From contig NZ_CP114286.1 of NCBI RefSeq assembly GCF_027111275.1, positions 868,001 through 932,000 on the forward strand: a DNA stretch of 64,000 nt, written 5' to 3'. This document shows positions 8,303-16,466 of the stretch, piece after piece. How positions within the stretch are numbered: the first letter of the stretch is position 1; each line of letters opens with the position of its first letter. The notes below the pieces were generated by a model. It had not been told where the DNA came from. It saw nothing but the letters and a program-made list of their open reading frames with translations, and searched no databases. A program made the translations under genes and the position numbers. This DNA comes from Flavobacterium luteolum. Lineage in GTDB: Bacteria; Bacteroidota; Bacteroidia; Flavobacteriales; Flavobacteriaceae.

Positions 8303-9088
8303 ATGGAATATTTAGGATTTTTTGCCTCAATCATAATCGGAATCTCGCTTGGCTTAATTGGTGGTGGCGGTTCTATTTTGACTATTCCAATTTTAGTTTA
8401 TTTATTTGCAGTAAATCCTGATCAGGCTACTTCTTATTCTTTATTTATTGTCGGATTAACAGCATTGTTTGGAAGTTACAGCCATTATAAAATGGGGAAT
8501 CTAAAACTGAAATCGGCATTGTATTTTGCTATTCCTTCTGTTATTTCAATTTTGATAATCCGTGAAGTAATCTTTCCCCAGATTGCATCAACATTGTTTT
8601 CTGTTGCTTCTTATACCGTTTCAAAAGATTTTCTTATTATGATTATCTTTTCCATTTTAATGATTACAGCAGCTATTTCTATGATTAAAAAAAATCAGCC
8701 CGAAATAACAGCAGTAGAAACCAATTATCCGCAACTTAGCTTAATTGGCTTTTTGGTCGGAATCGTAACTGGATTTCTAGGCGCTGGCGGCGGATTCTTG
8801 ATTATTCCTGCGTTGCTTTTTTTCGCCAAACTGCCCATGAAACAAGCCGTTGGCACTTCTCTGTTAATCATTACCATAAATTCGTCAATAGGTTTTGTCG
8901 GAGATTTATACATTGGAACACCTATAAATTATACTTTTCTTTTAAGCGTTTCTGCAATGGCCTTAATCGGAATGATAATTGGAAGCCAACTTTCTAAAAA
9001 AATAGACGGCACAAAATTAAAACCTCTTTTTGGATGGTTTGTCCTCGTTATGGGATTTTATATCATTGCCAAAGAAGTTTTATTCTAA
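8303..9088 (+). CDS. TauE/SafE family sulfur-anion exporter
   Basis: 261 residues, an integral inner-membrane protein with about eight hydrophobic segments in two repeated halves. Each half opens with the family's glycine-rich loop: GLIGGGGSILTIPILVYL near residue 18 and GFLGAGGGFLIIPALLFF near residue 154, the latter followed by PMKQAVGTSLLIITINS. TauE/SafE proteins move sulfite or other small sulfur anions out of the cell. In Staphylococcus aureus a tauE gene accompanies the CstB persulfide dioxygenase, and here a CstB-like gene lies 6 kb away with a matching operator. Export of sulfite or thiosulfate made during persulfide detoxification is the best inference. Confidence 0.88.
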   Translation: MEYLGFFASIIIGISLGLIGGGGSILTIPILVYLFAVNPDQATSYSLFIVGLTALFGSYSHYKMGNLKLKSALYFAIPSVISILIIREVIFPQIASTLFSVASYTVSKDFLIMIIFSILMITAAISMIKKNQPEITAVETNYPQLSLIGFLVGIVTGFLGAGGGFLIIPALLFFAKLPMKQAVGTSLLIITINSSIGFVGDLYIGTPINYTFLLSVSAMALIGMIIGSQLSKKIDGTKLKPLFGWFVLVMGFYIIAKEVLF

Positions 9089-9133
9089 CCGTAATCTCCA
9101 AGAACTTTTATTTAGTTTCACTTGTAGAGTAAT

Positions 9134-9162
9134 CTTTGTCAAAGTTTAAAACTTTGACAAAG
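9134..9162. repeat. Inverted repeat CTTTGTCAAAGTTT / AAACTTTGACAAAG
   Basis: Near-perfect hairpin between the convergent tauE and HTH genes. An almost identical copy lies at 59374-59403, also between convergent genes. Probably a bidirectional terminator. Confidence 0.75.
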
Positions 9163-9177
9163 ATGAAACTAAAACCT

Positions 9178-9564
9178 TCAAATCTCTCCAAACTTATCTT
9201 TATAACGTTCCAGTTCAATTTCGGTTCTCGAAAGCAGTTTTTCTAGCAACTGAATTTTGTCTTCATAAAGCTCTTTAAGAACCGAAGAATTATCGGCATT
9301 AATCAAAATACTGCCGTTATTGTTTCCTGTTATTTTGTTGTAATTATTAAAATATTTATCGTAATCAAAACTAATTATATCCTCAACGCTGACATCTAAA
9401 ATCCTTCCTATTTCAACCAATTTTTCGTAACTCAAAGAAGTCTTTCCTTTTTCAATTTTACTGTAACCCGCCTGAGTTACACCTAACCTTTCTGCCATAT
9501 ATTCTTGAGTATAATTTTTTAACTCTCTAATGTTTCTAATCTTGTTTTTAATTGTTGTGGCCAT
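9178..9564 (-). CDS. XRE-family helix-turn-helix protein with C-terminal coiled coil
   Basis: 128 residues. Residues about 5-62 are a Cro/C1-type HTH: IRELKNYTQEYMAERLGVTQ and SKIEKGKTSLSYEKLVEIGRILDVSVEDII. A polar Asn-rich linker (NNYNKITGNNNGS) leads to a predicted coiled coil (about 92-126, LKELYEDKIQLLEKLLSRTEIELERYK) for oligomerisation. This architecture is common among flavobacterial stand-alone regulators. Targets are unknown; no mobile-element genes are nearby. Confidence 0.85.
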   Translation of the reverse strand: MATTIKNKIRNIRELKNYTQEYMAERLGVTQAGYSKIEKGKTSLSYEKLVEIGRILDVSVEDIISFDYDKYFNNYNKITGNNNGSILINADNSSVLKELYEDKIQLLEKLLSRTEIELERYKDKFGEI

Positions 9565-9699
9565 AATTTTTTAATCTGATTTGGGGTCATGTATAGTTAA
9601 AACAGCCAGCCGTTAAATTACAACGGCTTAACTACACTTATTTTTGGGTATTATTATTATTGAAGCTTCATCAATAAAGAAATATGATAAGCATTTTTG

Positions 9700-9789
9700 T
9701 TAATTCTTTCTTTTTGTAATGAAATAACCGTACATCAAAGCTGCCATTATGAAAACAAAGTCATAACGGGAAATAGTAAATTCAAACAT
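9700..9789 (-). CDS. Possible 29-residue single-span membrane microprotein
   Basis: An ATG at 9789 opens a 29-residue frame ending at TAA (9700-9702). It begins MFEFTISRYDFVFIMAAL and continues through a hydrophobic span to a basic end (TKRKN). One membrane segment with a Lys/Arg tail is the usual form of real bacterial microproteins. It starts only 16 bp after the stop of the 134-residue membrane protein gene on the same strand, so the two could be co-transcribed. There is no homology evidence; the call rests on composition and position. Confidence 0.4.
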   Translation of the reverse strand: MFEFTISRYDFVFIMAALMYGYFITKRKN

Positions 9790-9805
9790 TTCTGATTTTT
9801 TTTTG

Positions 9806-10210
9806 TTAGGCAGTTCTTTTTACATTTCTTTCAAACTGAAGATCTAAATAGTAATCGATCTGTTTTCCAACCAATATACGGTCCTCTGGTGCTATTTTAG
9901 TTTTAATTTCTTTTTGGTAAATATCTTTAACAAAAAGAAAATACACAAACTCAGTTTTATCATTAAACCTCATTGCAATAATAAAAGCATAGCATAAAAT
10001 TGATGGAATAATATAATAGAGATCCATTATATTAGAAAATAGCATACAATAATATGCAGCAGCAGTTACGGCGATAAAAGCGCCATTTTCAAGAAAATAC
10101 TTTTTCTTTTTTTTGAGCAGTCCAAGTTCTTTAATTTCGTCAAATTGATACTGCCAGTTTTTAGATTTATAACGAAATCTAACCTCATCGGAAAAAATTG
10201 TTAAAGGCAT
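9806..10210 (-). CDS. Small membrane protein of unknown function
   Basis: 134 residues with two adjacent membrane segments (about 44-62 and 66-82: FIAVTAAAYYCMLFSNIM, YYIIPSILCYAFIIAM). They are flanked by a basic N-terminal domain (EVRFRYKSKNWQYQFDEIKELGLLKKKKK) and a charged C-terminal domain. The N-terminal part resembles a PH-like domain of bacterial membrane proteins in pattern only. A possible microprotein gene follows 16 bp downstream. I do not recognise the family. Confidence 0.6.
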   Translation of the reverse strand: MPLTIFSDEVRFRYKSKNWQYQFDEIKELGLLKKKKKYFLENGAFIAVTAAAYYCMLFSNIMDLYYIIPSILCYAFIIAMRFNDKTEFVYFLFVKDIYQKEIKTKIAPEDRILVGKQIDYYLDLQFERNVKRTA

Positions 10211-10429
10211 AATTAAGTAGGTAAAATAGCTTTACGCTTTTAGTAAAAATGAATTGCTAAAAATTTTTTAGGGGGAAAAAATTCTTAGATACGCAATATT
10301 AAGCATTAACTGCTTTTTTTTCTTACAGTACAGCTTATAGAATATAACTATCAGTTGTAATTAAATCTTTCGTAAAAATTATCATACACTTTTAACTGCC
10401 AAAATATATTTATTTTTAAAAGGCAATAA

Positions 10430-10690
10430 TTTGGGCGTTTCCTTCGGCCGGGCTATCCGCTTGTATCTTTTCCTTGCTAAAGAAGCAAGAAAAAGGATAC
10501 CGCTCCTATCCCTAACGCAATATCGGGTCAAATGATCTTTTCGGTTTTAATATTTCCAATCAATTGCCTCCAGTTTTAACTGGAGGTAAAAAACATTTTA
10601 AAAAAAGGCTTTAGCCAAAACCGCAAAGTTTGGCTAAAGCCCAATTCAAATTCAAACAAAAAACCTCCAGTTAAAACTGGAGGCAATTCA
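10430..10690. repeat. Composite dispersed repeat block between the 134-residue gene and cydB
   Basis: Two families abut. At 10430-10510 lies a GGGCGTTTCC...GGGCTATCCGCT...CCTATCCCTAACGC segment of a type seen repeatedly in Flavobacterium genomes. At 10565-10686 two copies of the palindrome CCTCCAGTTTTAACTGGAGG (the second reads TTAAAACT in its centre) flank an inner hairpin, GGCTTTAGCC / GGCTAAAGCC. The gene-free stretch 10211-10735 holds nothing else I can support. Confidence 0.75.
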
Positions 10691-10735
10691 TATAGAATTT
10701 GTGAAAATTTGTGAAATTCGTGGCAAACAAAAAAA

Positions 10736-11812
10736 TCAATGTTCCCCATACCCAATATCATCCATTTTCCCGCTAAAAACACGATATTGAATAATAAAAT
10801 AAATAATCACGAGAAACAAAGCGATAAAAAACCAGCTCAAGCCAGCATTCAATCCGTATTCGTGAGCGGCGGTATTATATATCGTTAAAGACGGATTCAC
10901 TTTATTGGTTGAAGGCAAAACATTTGGAAAAATCGAAACTGCTGTTGAGGCAAATCCTCCAACTAAAAACAAAGTCGAAAACAGAAATCCGTGACCGTCT
11001 TTTTTGAAGGAACGAACTTTGAACAATCCTGCAATTCCGACAAAAGTCATTAAAGGAAAAAACCAAAGAATTGGATTTTCGACGAAATTATGAAAGGGTT
11101 TCGGCTCGATAAAGTGCCAAATTCCCAAAGAAATAAAGACCAAAATCAACAGAACAAAGTTCAGTCTAAAAACTACATTTTTCAATTTCGGATTCAGCGC
11201 AGAATTTGTTTTATAAATAATCCAGTTTGCACCGTGAATCGTTAATGCGACAACACTCACGATTCCTAAGAAAAGCGTAAACCAGTCAATAATTCCCAAT
11301 TCATCTGCTTGCGGACTAAAAGTAGGATTCCATAAAGGCAAAAAGAAAAAATGCGCTTCTTGCGTAGAAACTCCATTCTGAACCATTCCTAGATTAACAC
11401 CGCGAACGATATTTCCTAAAGCAATTCCGAAGAAAAGAGCCAAAAGCAAACTCGCGATTCCGAAAGCTTTATCCCAAATGCTTTCCCACATGTGATTGTG
11501 AATTTGTCCGCGCATTTCCAATCCGATCGCACGGAAAATCAAAAGCCATAAAATCATAATCAAAGGCAGATAAAATCCGCTGAAAGATGATGCATATAAA
11601 GTCGGAAAAGCAAAAAACAAAACTCCTCCAGCTGCAATCAGCCAAACTTCATTGGCATCCCAAAACGGACCAATGGCATTGGTGATTGCTTTTTTATCTT
11701 TTTCTGTATCAGCAAAAAATAAATGAATAATTCCTGCACCAAAATCGTAACCGTCCAAAACTAGATAAACGGCCAGAATTCCCATTAAAACTACGTACCA
11801 AAAAAATTCCAT
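10736..11812 (-). CDS. cydB: Cytochrome bd ubiquinol oxidase subunit II
   Basis: 358 residues, about eight to nine membrane helices. It opens with the family hallmark MEFFWYVVLMGILAVYLVLDGYDFGAGI. FWDANEVWLIAAGGVLFFAFP follows near residue 50, including W and E residues conserved in CydB. CydB scaffolds the bd oxidase, which reduces oxygen to water with quinol and tolerates low oxygen and sulfide. It starts 2 bp after cydA ends, so the two are translationally coupled. Downstream is a repeat block and no further gene on this strand nearby. Confidence 0.97.
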   Translation of the reverse strand: MEFFWYVVLMGILAVYLVLDGYDFGAGIIHLFFADTEKDKKAITNAIGPFWDANEVWLIAAGGVLFFAFPTLYASSFSGFYLPLIMILWLLIFRAIGLEMRGQIHNHMWESIWDKAFGIASLLLALFFGIALGNIVRGVNLGMVQNGVSTQEAHFFFLPLWNPTFSPQADELGIIDWFTLFLGIVSVVALTIHGANWIIYKTNSALNPKLKNVVFRLNFVLLILVFISLGIWHFIEPKPFHNFVENPILWFFPLMTFVGIAGLFKVRSFKKDGHGFLFSTLFLVGGFASTAVSIFPNVLPSTNKVNPSLTIYNTAAHEYGLNAGLSWFFIALFLVIIYFIIQYRVFSGKMDDIGYGEH

Positions 11813-11814
11813 AC

Positions 11815-13161
11815 TTATATTTTTTCTGTTGAAAGTTCCACATGACGCGGACCTTTATTGATAATTTTTCCAACTAAAAGTAAAAACAGCATTCCCAGTA
11901 AAAGGTATAAACCAATAAAACCAAGTAGCGTAAATAAGGTATTTCCTGATGAAACCGTCGGTGAAGCTCCGGCTGCTGTTCTCAATAAATTGTAAACTAG
12001 CCAAGGCTGTCTTCCTAATTCTGCGGTATACCAACCCGTTGTATTGGCAATGTACGGAAACGGCATCATGAACATTAGAGACCATAAAATCCATTTGGTT
12101 TCAAACAATTTCCCTCTAATTAATTGAAAAAGCGAAAGCACCATCAATCCAATAAAAACTGTTCCGAGTCCGACCATAATATGATAGGCATAATACAAAC
12201 CAGAAATATTGGTTGGGTGCAAGTCTTCTTCAAACTGATCTAAACCTTTTATTTCCTGATCCCAGTTTCCATAAGTCAGGAAACTTAGAATGTTTGGAAC
12301 AGCGATTTTATTATCCAGTTTTTTATCTTTTACATCGGGCTGACCGATTAAGACAATTTCTGAACCTTTCTTTTCGGTATGAAAAATTCCTTCCATCGCA
12401 GCAAAAGTTACCGGTTGGTATTTCACTACATTTTTAGCCAGTAAATCTCCTGTTGGAACAGCCACAATGACACTCGAAATCAATCCGAAGATTACTCCCG
12501 TTTTAAGGAATAATTTCCCGAAATCAACATTCTTTTTACTTAAAATATAGAAAGCTCCAATTCCAGCCACAACAAAAGAACTCGTTACCAAAGAAGCGGC
12601 TTGATTGTGCAAATACGAAGGCCAAAGCCAAGGATTTAAGAATAAAGCTTGAAAATTATTTAGAACAAATTTTCCATCTTCGAGGATTTCATAACCAACT
12701 GGATTCTGCATCCAGGAATGTGTGGCAATAATTAGGTAACCACTCGCCCAAGAACCAATCATGATTAGCAATCCCGTTACAAAATGCCATTTATGCCCGA
12801 GAAGTTTTTCTCCGAACAAAAATAATCCAAGAAAAGAAGATTCGAGAAAGAAAGAGAACATTCCTTCCATTGCCAGCGTCTGACCAATGATTCCGCCAGT
12901 TAATTCAGAGAATTTTGCCCAATTGGTTCCAAATTGAAACTCCATCGGAATTCCCGTTACAACGCCCATTGCAAAATTGAGGGCGAAGATTTTCATCCAG
13001 AAATGGGTGGCGTGATTGTATTGTTCGTCTTTAGTCTTGAGATATTTCCACTTGAAGTACACAATGATCAACGAAAGACCCATTGTAAGTTGCGGAAAAA
13101 GATAATGAAAAGTGATCGTGAAGGCAAATTGCATTCGATCATAAAAGAGCATTTCTTCCAT
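11815..13161 (-). CDS. cydA: Cytochrome bd ubiquinol oxidase subunit I
   Basis: The ATG at 13161 (MEEMLFYDRMQFAFTITFHYLF) gives 448 residues, and the family N-terminus aligns there. A longer frame from 13200 would begin inside a TAAATTTG promoter box. Heme-ligand regions are visible: the early His in FHYLFPQLTMGL, the MEGMFSFFLES helix and GWYTAELGRQPW (GRQPW signature). The length indicates the short quinol-loop type common in Bacteroidota. CydA carries hemes b558, b595 and d. Bd oxidases resist sulfide inhibition, which fits the persulfide-metabolism genes on both sides. The upstream palindrome ATGAC-N4-GTCAT suggests co-regulation. Confidence 0.97.
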   Translation of the reverse strand: MEEMLFYDRMQFAFTITFHYLFPQLTMGLSLIIVYFKWKYLKTKDEQYNHATHFWMKIFALNFAMGVVTGIPMEFQFGTNWAKFSELTGGIIGQTLAMEGMFSFFLESSFLGLFLFGEKLLGHKWHFVTGLLIMIGSWASGYLIIATHSWMQNPVGYEILEDGKFVLNNFQALFLNPWLWPSYLHNQAASLVTSSFVVAGIGAFYILSKKNVDFGKLFLKTGVIFGLISSVIVAVPTGDLLAKNVVKYQPVTFAAMEGIFHTEKKGSEIVLIGQPDVKDKKLDNKIAVPNILSFLTYGNWDQEIKGLDQFEEDLHPTNISGLYYAYHIMVGLGTVFIGLMVLSLFQLIRGKLFETKWILWSLMFMMPFPYIANTTGWYTAELGRQPWLVYNLLRTAAGASPTVSSGNTLFTLLGFIGLYLLLGMLFLLLVGKIINKGPRHVELSTEKI

Positions 13162-13187
13162 AATGGTAATTTGTTTATGAAGTTCCA

Positions 13188-13293
13188 CAAATTTAACCAT
13201 TAGAACCCGAATTAACCTCCTTTAAAAAAAGTTTATCACCCGATATTTGTTAAACTTTTCAACAATTTAAAGGGTAGAAATGACACTTGTCAT
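13188..13293 (-). promoter_or_regulatory. cydAB promoter region with two inverted repeats
   Basis: On the minus strand a perfect -7 box TAAATTTG lies at 13188-13195. Upstream are GTTTATCA-N9-TGTTAAAC (13231-13255, arms 7 of 8 matching) and the perfect palindrome ATGAC-ACTT-GTCAT (13280-13293, extended by one more pair on each side). The latter has the same 5-4-5 geometry as the tauE and dioxygenase sites but sits about 62 bp further from the -7 box. Confidence 0.5.
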
Positions 13294-13309
13294 TTTTTGA
13301 GTTAGGTAC

Positions 13310-13516
13310 AGTTTGTCATTTCGAACGAAGAGAGAAATCTTCGCAAGAAGCTCGACAAAGATTTGACTTTCGTTACGGAGTTACTTGCGAAGATTTCTCC
13401 TTCGTCGAAATGACAAGATTACATATAGATTTACATGATCAAAAACATAACCCGTGGTTTCAACCACGGAAACGTATCGTGAATATGCATGAGTTCCTGC
13501 GGTTGAAACCGCAGGC
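13310..13516. repeat. Two dispersed inverted repeats between cydA and the HD gene
   Basis: 13312-13425 is a long imperfect hairpin of the TGTCATTTCGACGAAGGAG / CTCCTTCGTCGAAATGACA family, also seen at 31928-32033 and 50524-50656. 13450-13516 holds CCGTGGTTTCAACCACGG and GCGGTTGAAACCGC. A reading frame over 13287-13586 is only a by-product of these repeats. Confidence 0.75.
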
Positions 13517-13548
13517 TATGTTTGATTTTGATTGCTTGGCACTATTAG

Positions 13549-14139
13549 TTATTTCTCTAAAATACCTTTCTGAACACTTTCATTAATCAAACCTTCGGCA
13601 TAATTCCATAATGATTCTGAACCATTTTTAATGACGCTTTTCTTTTCGTAAACTTTATCGTATTTCACTCCAAACTCTTTCCAAGTTCCGCCGTTGTTTG
13701 ATGTATTTTGCAGCAAAGGCTCTAATCTGTCCATTGATCTTGCAAATTTGGCTTCGTTAGTTTCTCCTGCTTCAAATTCTTCCCAGATTGCAATTAGTTC
13801 TTTGGCTTGCTTTTCTGGCAGTAATCCAAAAATTCTATTTGCGGCTAAACGTTCTTCATCTGTTTTGTCATGACTTTTTACAGTATCATAAATAAAAACA
13901 TCGCCTGCATCAATTTCGACAATATCATGAATCAAAACCATTTTTACGACTTTCAAAACATCAATCGGTTCATTGGAATGTTCTGCCAAAACAATTGCCA
14001 TCAAGGCCAAATGCCAGCTGTGTTCTGCATCATTTTCGCATCGGTCGCTGTTGAACAATTTTGTCTTGCGCTGAATGTATTTTACTTTATCAATTTCTTT
14101 TATAAAAGCAATTTGATCTATTAAGTCCTGTGTGTTCAT
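13549..14139 (-). CDS. HD-domain phosphohydrolase, YfbR/5'-deoxynucleotidase-like
   Basis: The start at 14139 (MNTQDLIDQIAF) gives 196 residues. The longer frame to 14205 would include the promoter and a palindrome. Metal ligands are visible: H40 and H43 in NDAEHSWHLAL, H71-D72 in LIHDIVEIDAGD and D137 in ARSMDRLEPLL. This matches the small HD family that removes phosphate from nucleoside monophosphates. It is probably a cytoplasmic nucleotide house-cleaning enzyme. It is divergent from the persulfide dioxygenase operon (204 bp between starts), and its promoter carries a palindrome of the same geometry. Confidence 0.85.
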   Translation of the reverse strand: MNTQDLIDQIAFIKEIDKVKYIQRKTKLFNSDRCENDAEHSWHLALMAIVLAEHSNEPIDVLKVVKMVLIHDIVEIDAGDVFIYDTVKSHDKTDEERLAANRIFGLLPEKQAKELIAIWEEFEAGETNEAKFARSMDRLEPLLQNTSNNGGTWKEFGVKYDKVYEKKSVIKNGSESLWNYAEGLINESVQKGILEK

Positions 14140-14157
14140 TTTCTTTTTTGTTTTAAA

Positions 14158-14182
14158 ATGACATTCGTCATACGCAAAATTA
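14158..14182 (-). promoter_or_regulatory. Promoter of the HD gene with FNR-geometry palindrome over the start site
   Basis: Minus strand: perfect -7 box TAATTTTG at 14175-14182, then the palindrome ATGAC-ATTC-GTCAT at 14158-14171. The site covers the expected transcription start, a position suited to repression rather than activation. Confidence 0.5.
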
Positions 14183-14273
14183 AAGCTTAAAGCGTAATTG
14201 CTCAACTTAAAATTAAGTTATCTCAATCGAATATGGCAAACTGCGCTTTTTTTTACATAAAAACCTAATTTCT

Positions 14274-14317
14274 GTAACATTAGTCACCTATTTTTTTAAA
14301 AAACAAAGTTACCTTTG
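14274..14317 (+). promoter_or_regulatory. Predicted Crp/Fnr-type operator and promoter of the persulfide dioxygenase operon
   Basis: Palindrome GTAAC-ATTA-GTCAC (14274-14287), a 22-bp spacer and a perfect -7 box TACCTTTG (14310-14317). The 22-bp spacing is identical to that at the tauE promoter. The leader is about 22 nt. Confidence 0.7.
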
Positions 14318-14343
14318 TAACCCATCATTTTACAATATCTATC

Positions 14344-15759
14344 ATGAAAATAGAACAAATTTACACCGGATGCCTTGCTCAAGGTGCATACTATATCACT
14401 TCAAATGGTGAAGCGGCCATTATTGATCCGCTTAGAGAAATTCAGCCTTATCTGGATCGTTTAGAGCGTGATGGCGTTAAACTAAAATATATTTTTGAAA
14501 CGCATTTTCACGCCGATTTCGTTTCAGGTCACGTTGATTTAAGCAAAGAAACTGGAGCTCCAATTGTTTACGGACCAAATGCTGCCTGCGAATTTGACTG
14601 CATTTCTGCAAAAGACGGACAGGAATTTAAAATCGGAAAAATAACCATTAAAGTTTTGCACACTCCTGGACATACTATGGAAAGCACTACTTTTTTACTG
14701 ATTGATGAAAACGGGAAAGATCACGCTATTTTTTCTGGTGATACTTTATTTATCGGAGATGTTGGACGTCCAGATTTAGCGCAAAAAGCAGCTGGAATGA
14801 CACAAGATCAATTGGCTGGAATTTTATATCATTCGTTAAGAGATAAAATCATGACTTTGGCTGATGACGTAATCGTTTATCCAGCGCATGGTGCAGGAAG
14901 CGCCTGCGGAAAAAACATGAGCAAAGAAACTGTTTCTACTATTGGAAATCAAAAAGCGACCAATTATGCTTTGCGAGCTAATATGACCGAAGAAGAGTTC
15001 ATCAAAGAAGTAACTGACGGTTTATTGCCTCCTCCTGCCTATTTCAGCATGAATGTCGCGATGAACAAAGGTGGTTACGAAAGCTTTGAAACTGTTTTAA
15101 ACAACGGAATGAAAGCTATAAACGTAAAAGATTTTGAAGCTGTAGCTGAAGAAACTGGCGCTTTAATTCTAGATACCAGAAGTGCTGTCGATTTTAGTAA
15201 AGGATTTATTCCACAGTCTATCAATATTGGAATCAATGGTGATTTTGCGCCGTGGGTTGGAACTTTAATTGCCGATGTAAAACAGCCAATTATATTGGTT
15301 ACCGCCGCTGGCATGGAAGAAGAAACGGTAACTCGTTTAAGCCGTGTAGGTTTTGATACGATTATTGGACATTTGGAGGGAGGTTTTGAAGCTTGGCAAA
15401 ATGCAGGTTTCGAAGTTGATACTGTAAATAGAATTACAGCAGAGCAATTTGCCAATGAATTTAAACTTGGCGAAGACAAAGTAATAGATATTCGTAAAGA
15501 AACAGAATACGAAGCAGAACATATTGACGATGCTTATAGCAAACCCCTAGCTTATATTAATGATTGGGTAAAAGACATTAATCCCAATGAGCATTTTTAT
15601 CTGCATTGCGCAGGCGGTTACAGAAGCATGATAGCAGCTTCTATACTTCAAGCAAGAGGTTTCAGAAATTTCTCTGAAGTTGAAGGCGGTTTTGGAGCGA
15701 TTTCTAAAACCAATGTCCCTAAATCAGATTTCGTATGCCAAAGCAAAACTCTCAATTAG
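14344..15759 (+). CDS. CstB-like persulfide dioxygenase with pseudo-rhodanese and rhodanese domains
   Basis: 471 residues in three domains. Residues 1-240 are a metallo-beta-lactamase-fold persulfide dioxygenase: H54-F-H56-A-D58 in THFHADFVSGH, H110 in TPGH, D133 in SGDTLF, H182 in PAHGAGSACGK. By analogy with ETHE1, the non-heme iron ligands are H54, H110 and D133. Residues about 258-355 are a rhodanese fold whose active loop reads VTAAGMEEE and lacks the cysteine. Residues about 365-460 are a rhodanese with C422 in HCAGGYRS. Cysteines C10 and C188 match the extra cysteines of CstB. The enzyme should oxidise low-molecular-weight persulfides and release thiosulfate or sulfite. It is the first gene of an operon with the split sulfur transporter. 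Confidence 0.93.
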   Translation: MKIEQIYTGCLAQGAYYITSNGEAAIIDPLREIQPYLDRLERDGVKLKYIFETHFHADFVSGHVDLSKETGAPIVYGPNAACEFDCISAKDGQEFKIGKITIKVLHTPGHTMESTTFLLIDENGKDHAIFSGDTLFIGDVGRPDLAQKAAGMTQDQLAGILYHSLRDKIMTLADDVIVYPAHGAGSACGKNMSKETVSTIGNQKATNYALRANMTEEEFIKEVTDGLLPPPAYFSMNVAMNKGGYESFETVLNNGMKAINVKDFEAVAEETGALILDTRSAVDFSKGFIPQSINIGINGDFAPWVGTLIADVKQPIILVTAAGMEEETVTRLSRVGFDTIIGHLEGGFEAWQNAGFEVDTVNRITAEQFANEFKLGEDKVIDIRKETEYEAEHIDDAYSKPLAYINDWVKDINPNEHFYLHCAGGYRSMIAASILQARGFRNFSEVEGGFGAISKTNVPKSDFVCQSKTLN

Positions 15760-15763
15760 ATTT

Positions 15764-15877
15764 TTGCCACAGATTAAAATGATTAACACAGATAATAAAT
15801 TTAATATATAATTAGCTTGCAGATTTACAGATTACAAAGAAAAAATCCTTTTTAATCTGTGAAATCTGTGGCAAAAA
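15764..15877. repeat. Inverted repeat between the dioxygenase and transporter genes
   Basis: GCCACAGATTAAAATGATTAACACAGAT-type DNA at 15766-15795 pairs with TTTTTAATCTGTGAAATCTGTGGC at 15850-15874. It is the same family as 8041-8127. If it terminates, it would lower expression of the transporter genes relative to the dioxygenase. Confidence 0.7.
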
Positions 15878-15886
15878 AACTAACAA

Positions 15887-16456
15887 ATGAGTTTATTAGA
15901 AATAATAAGAGAACCATGGCCTTGGTACGTTGCAGGCCCGCTGATTGGATTAACTGTTCCAATTTTATTAATTATCGGAAACAAGTCTTTCGGGATTAGT
16001 TCTTCTCTTCGTCATATTTGTGCGGCTTGTATTCCCGCGAATATTTCGTTTTTTAAATACGACTGGAAAAAAGAAAGCTGGAATTTATTCTTTGTTTTAG
16101 GAATATTTCTAGGCGGTTTTATCACTGCTCATTTTTTATCGAATCCAAATCCTGTGGAGATTGCTCCTGAATTATCAGAGAAATTAGCCACCTACGGCAT
16201 TACAGATCATAGTGGTTTAGTTCCTGCACAATTATTTTCTTGGGAAAGTTTATTAACGCTTCGCGGATTTATCATGATTGTCGTGGGCGGATTTTTAGTA
16301 GGCTTCGGAACTCGTTACGCTGGCGGATGCACAAGCGGACACGCGATTATGGGATTATCAAACTTACAATGGCCTTCATTGGTAGCTACTATCTGTTTTA
16401 TGATTGGCGGTTTTGTAATGGCACTTTTGATTTTACCTTATATTCTTTCACTTTAA
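15887..16456 (+). CDS. YeeE/YedE family sulfur transporter, first half
   Basis: 189 residues with about five membrane helices. Family cysteines are visible: C45 and C48 in RHICAACIP and C148 in the signature RYAGGCTSGHAIMGL. YeeE/YedE proteins (TsuA, PmpA/B) carry thiosulfate or sulfane-sulfur compounds across the inner membrane, using cysteine relays. In many Bacteroidota the transporter is split into two genes, and the second half follows 10 bp downstream. With the dioxygenase upstream, the unit probably handles thiosulfate or polysulfide flux; direction of transport cannot be read from sequence. Confidence 0.9.
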   Translation: MSLLEIIREPWPWYVAGPLIGLTVPILLIIGNKSFGISSSLRHICAACIPANISFFKYDWKKESWNLFFVLGIFLGGFITAHFLSNPNPVEIAPELSEKLATYGITDHSGLVPAQLFSWESLLTLRGFIMIVVGGFLVGFGTRYAGGCTSGHAIMGLSNLQWPSLVATICFMIGGFVMALLILPYILSL

Positions 16457-16466
16457 AATTTCAAAA

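Noticed and set aside
10576..10782. 68-codon minus-strand frame at the cydB end
   Set aside because: Mostly repeat DNA plus the cydB 3' end in another frame.
13287..13586. 99-codon plus-strand frame between cydA and the HD gene
   Set aside because: It is built from dispersed hairpin repeats and overlaps the HD gene end on the other strand; composition is not protein-like.
15075..15522. Minus-strand frames inside the persulfide dioxygenase gene
   Set aside because: Antisense shadows of a gene with clear catalytic motifs.
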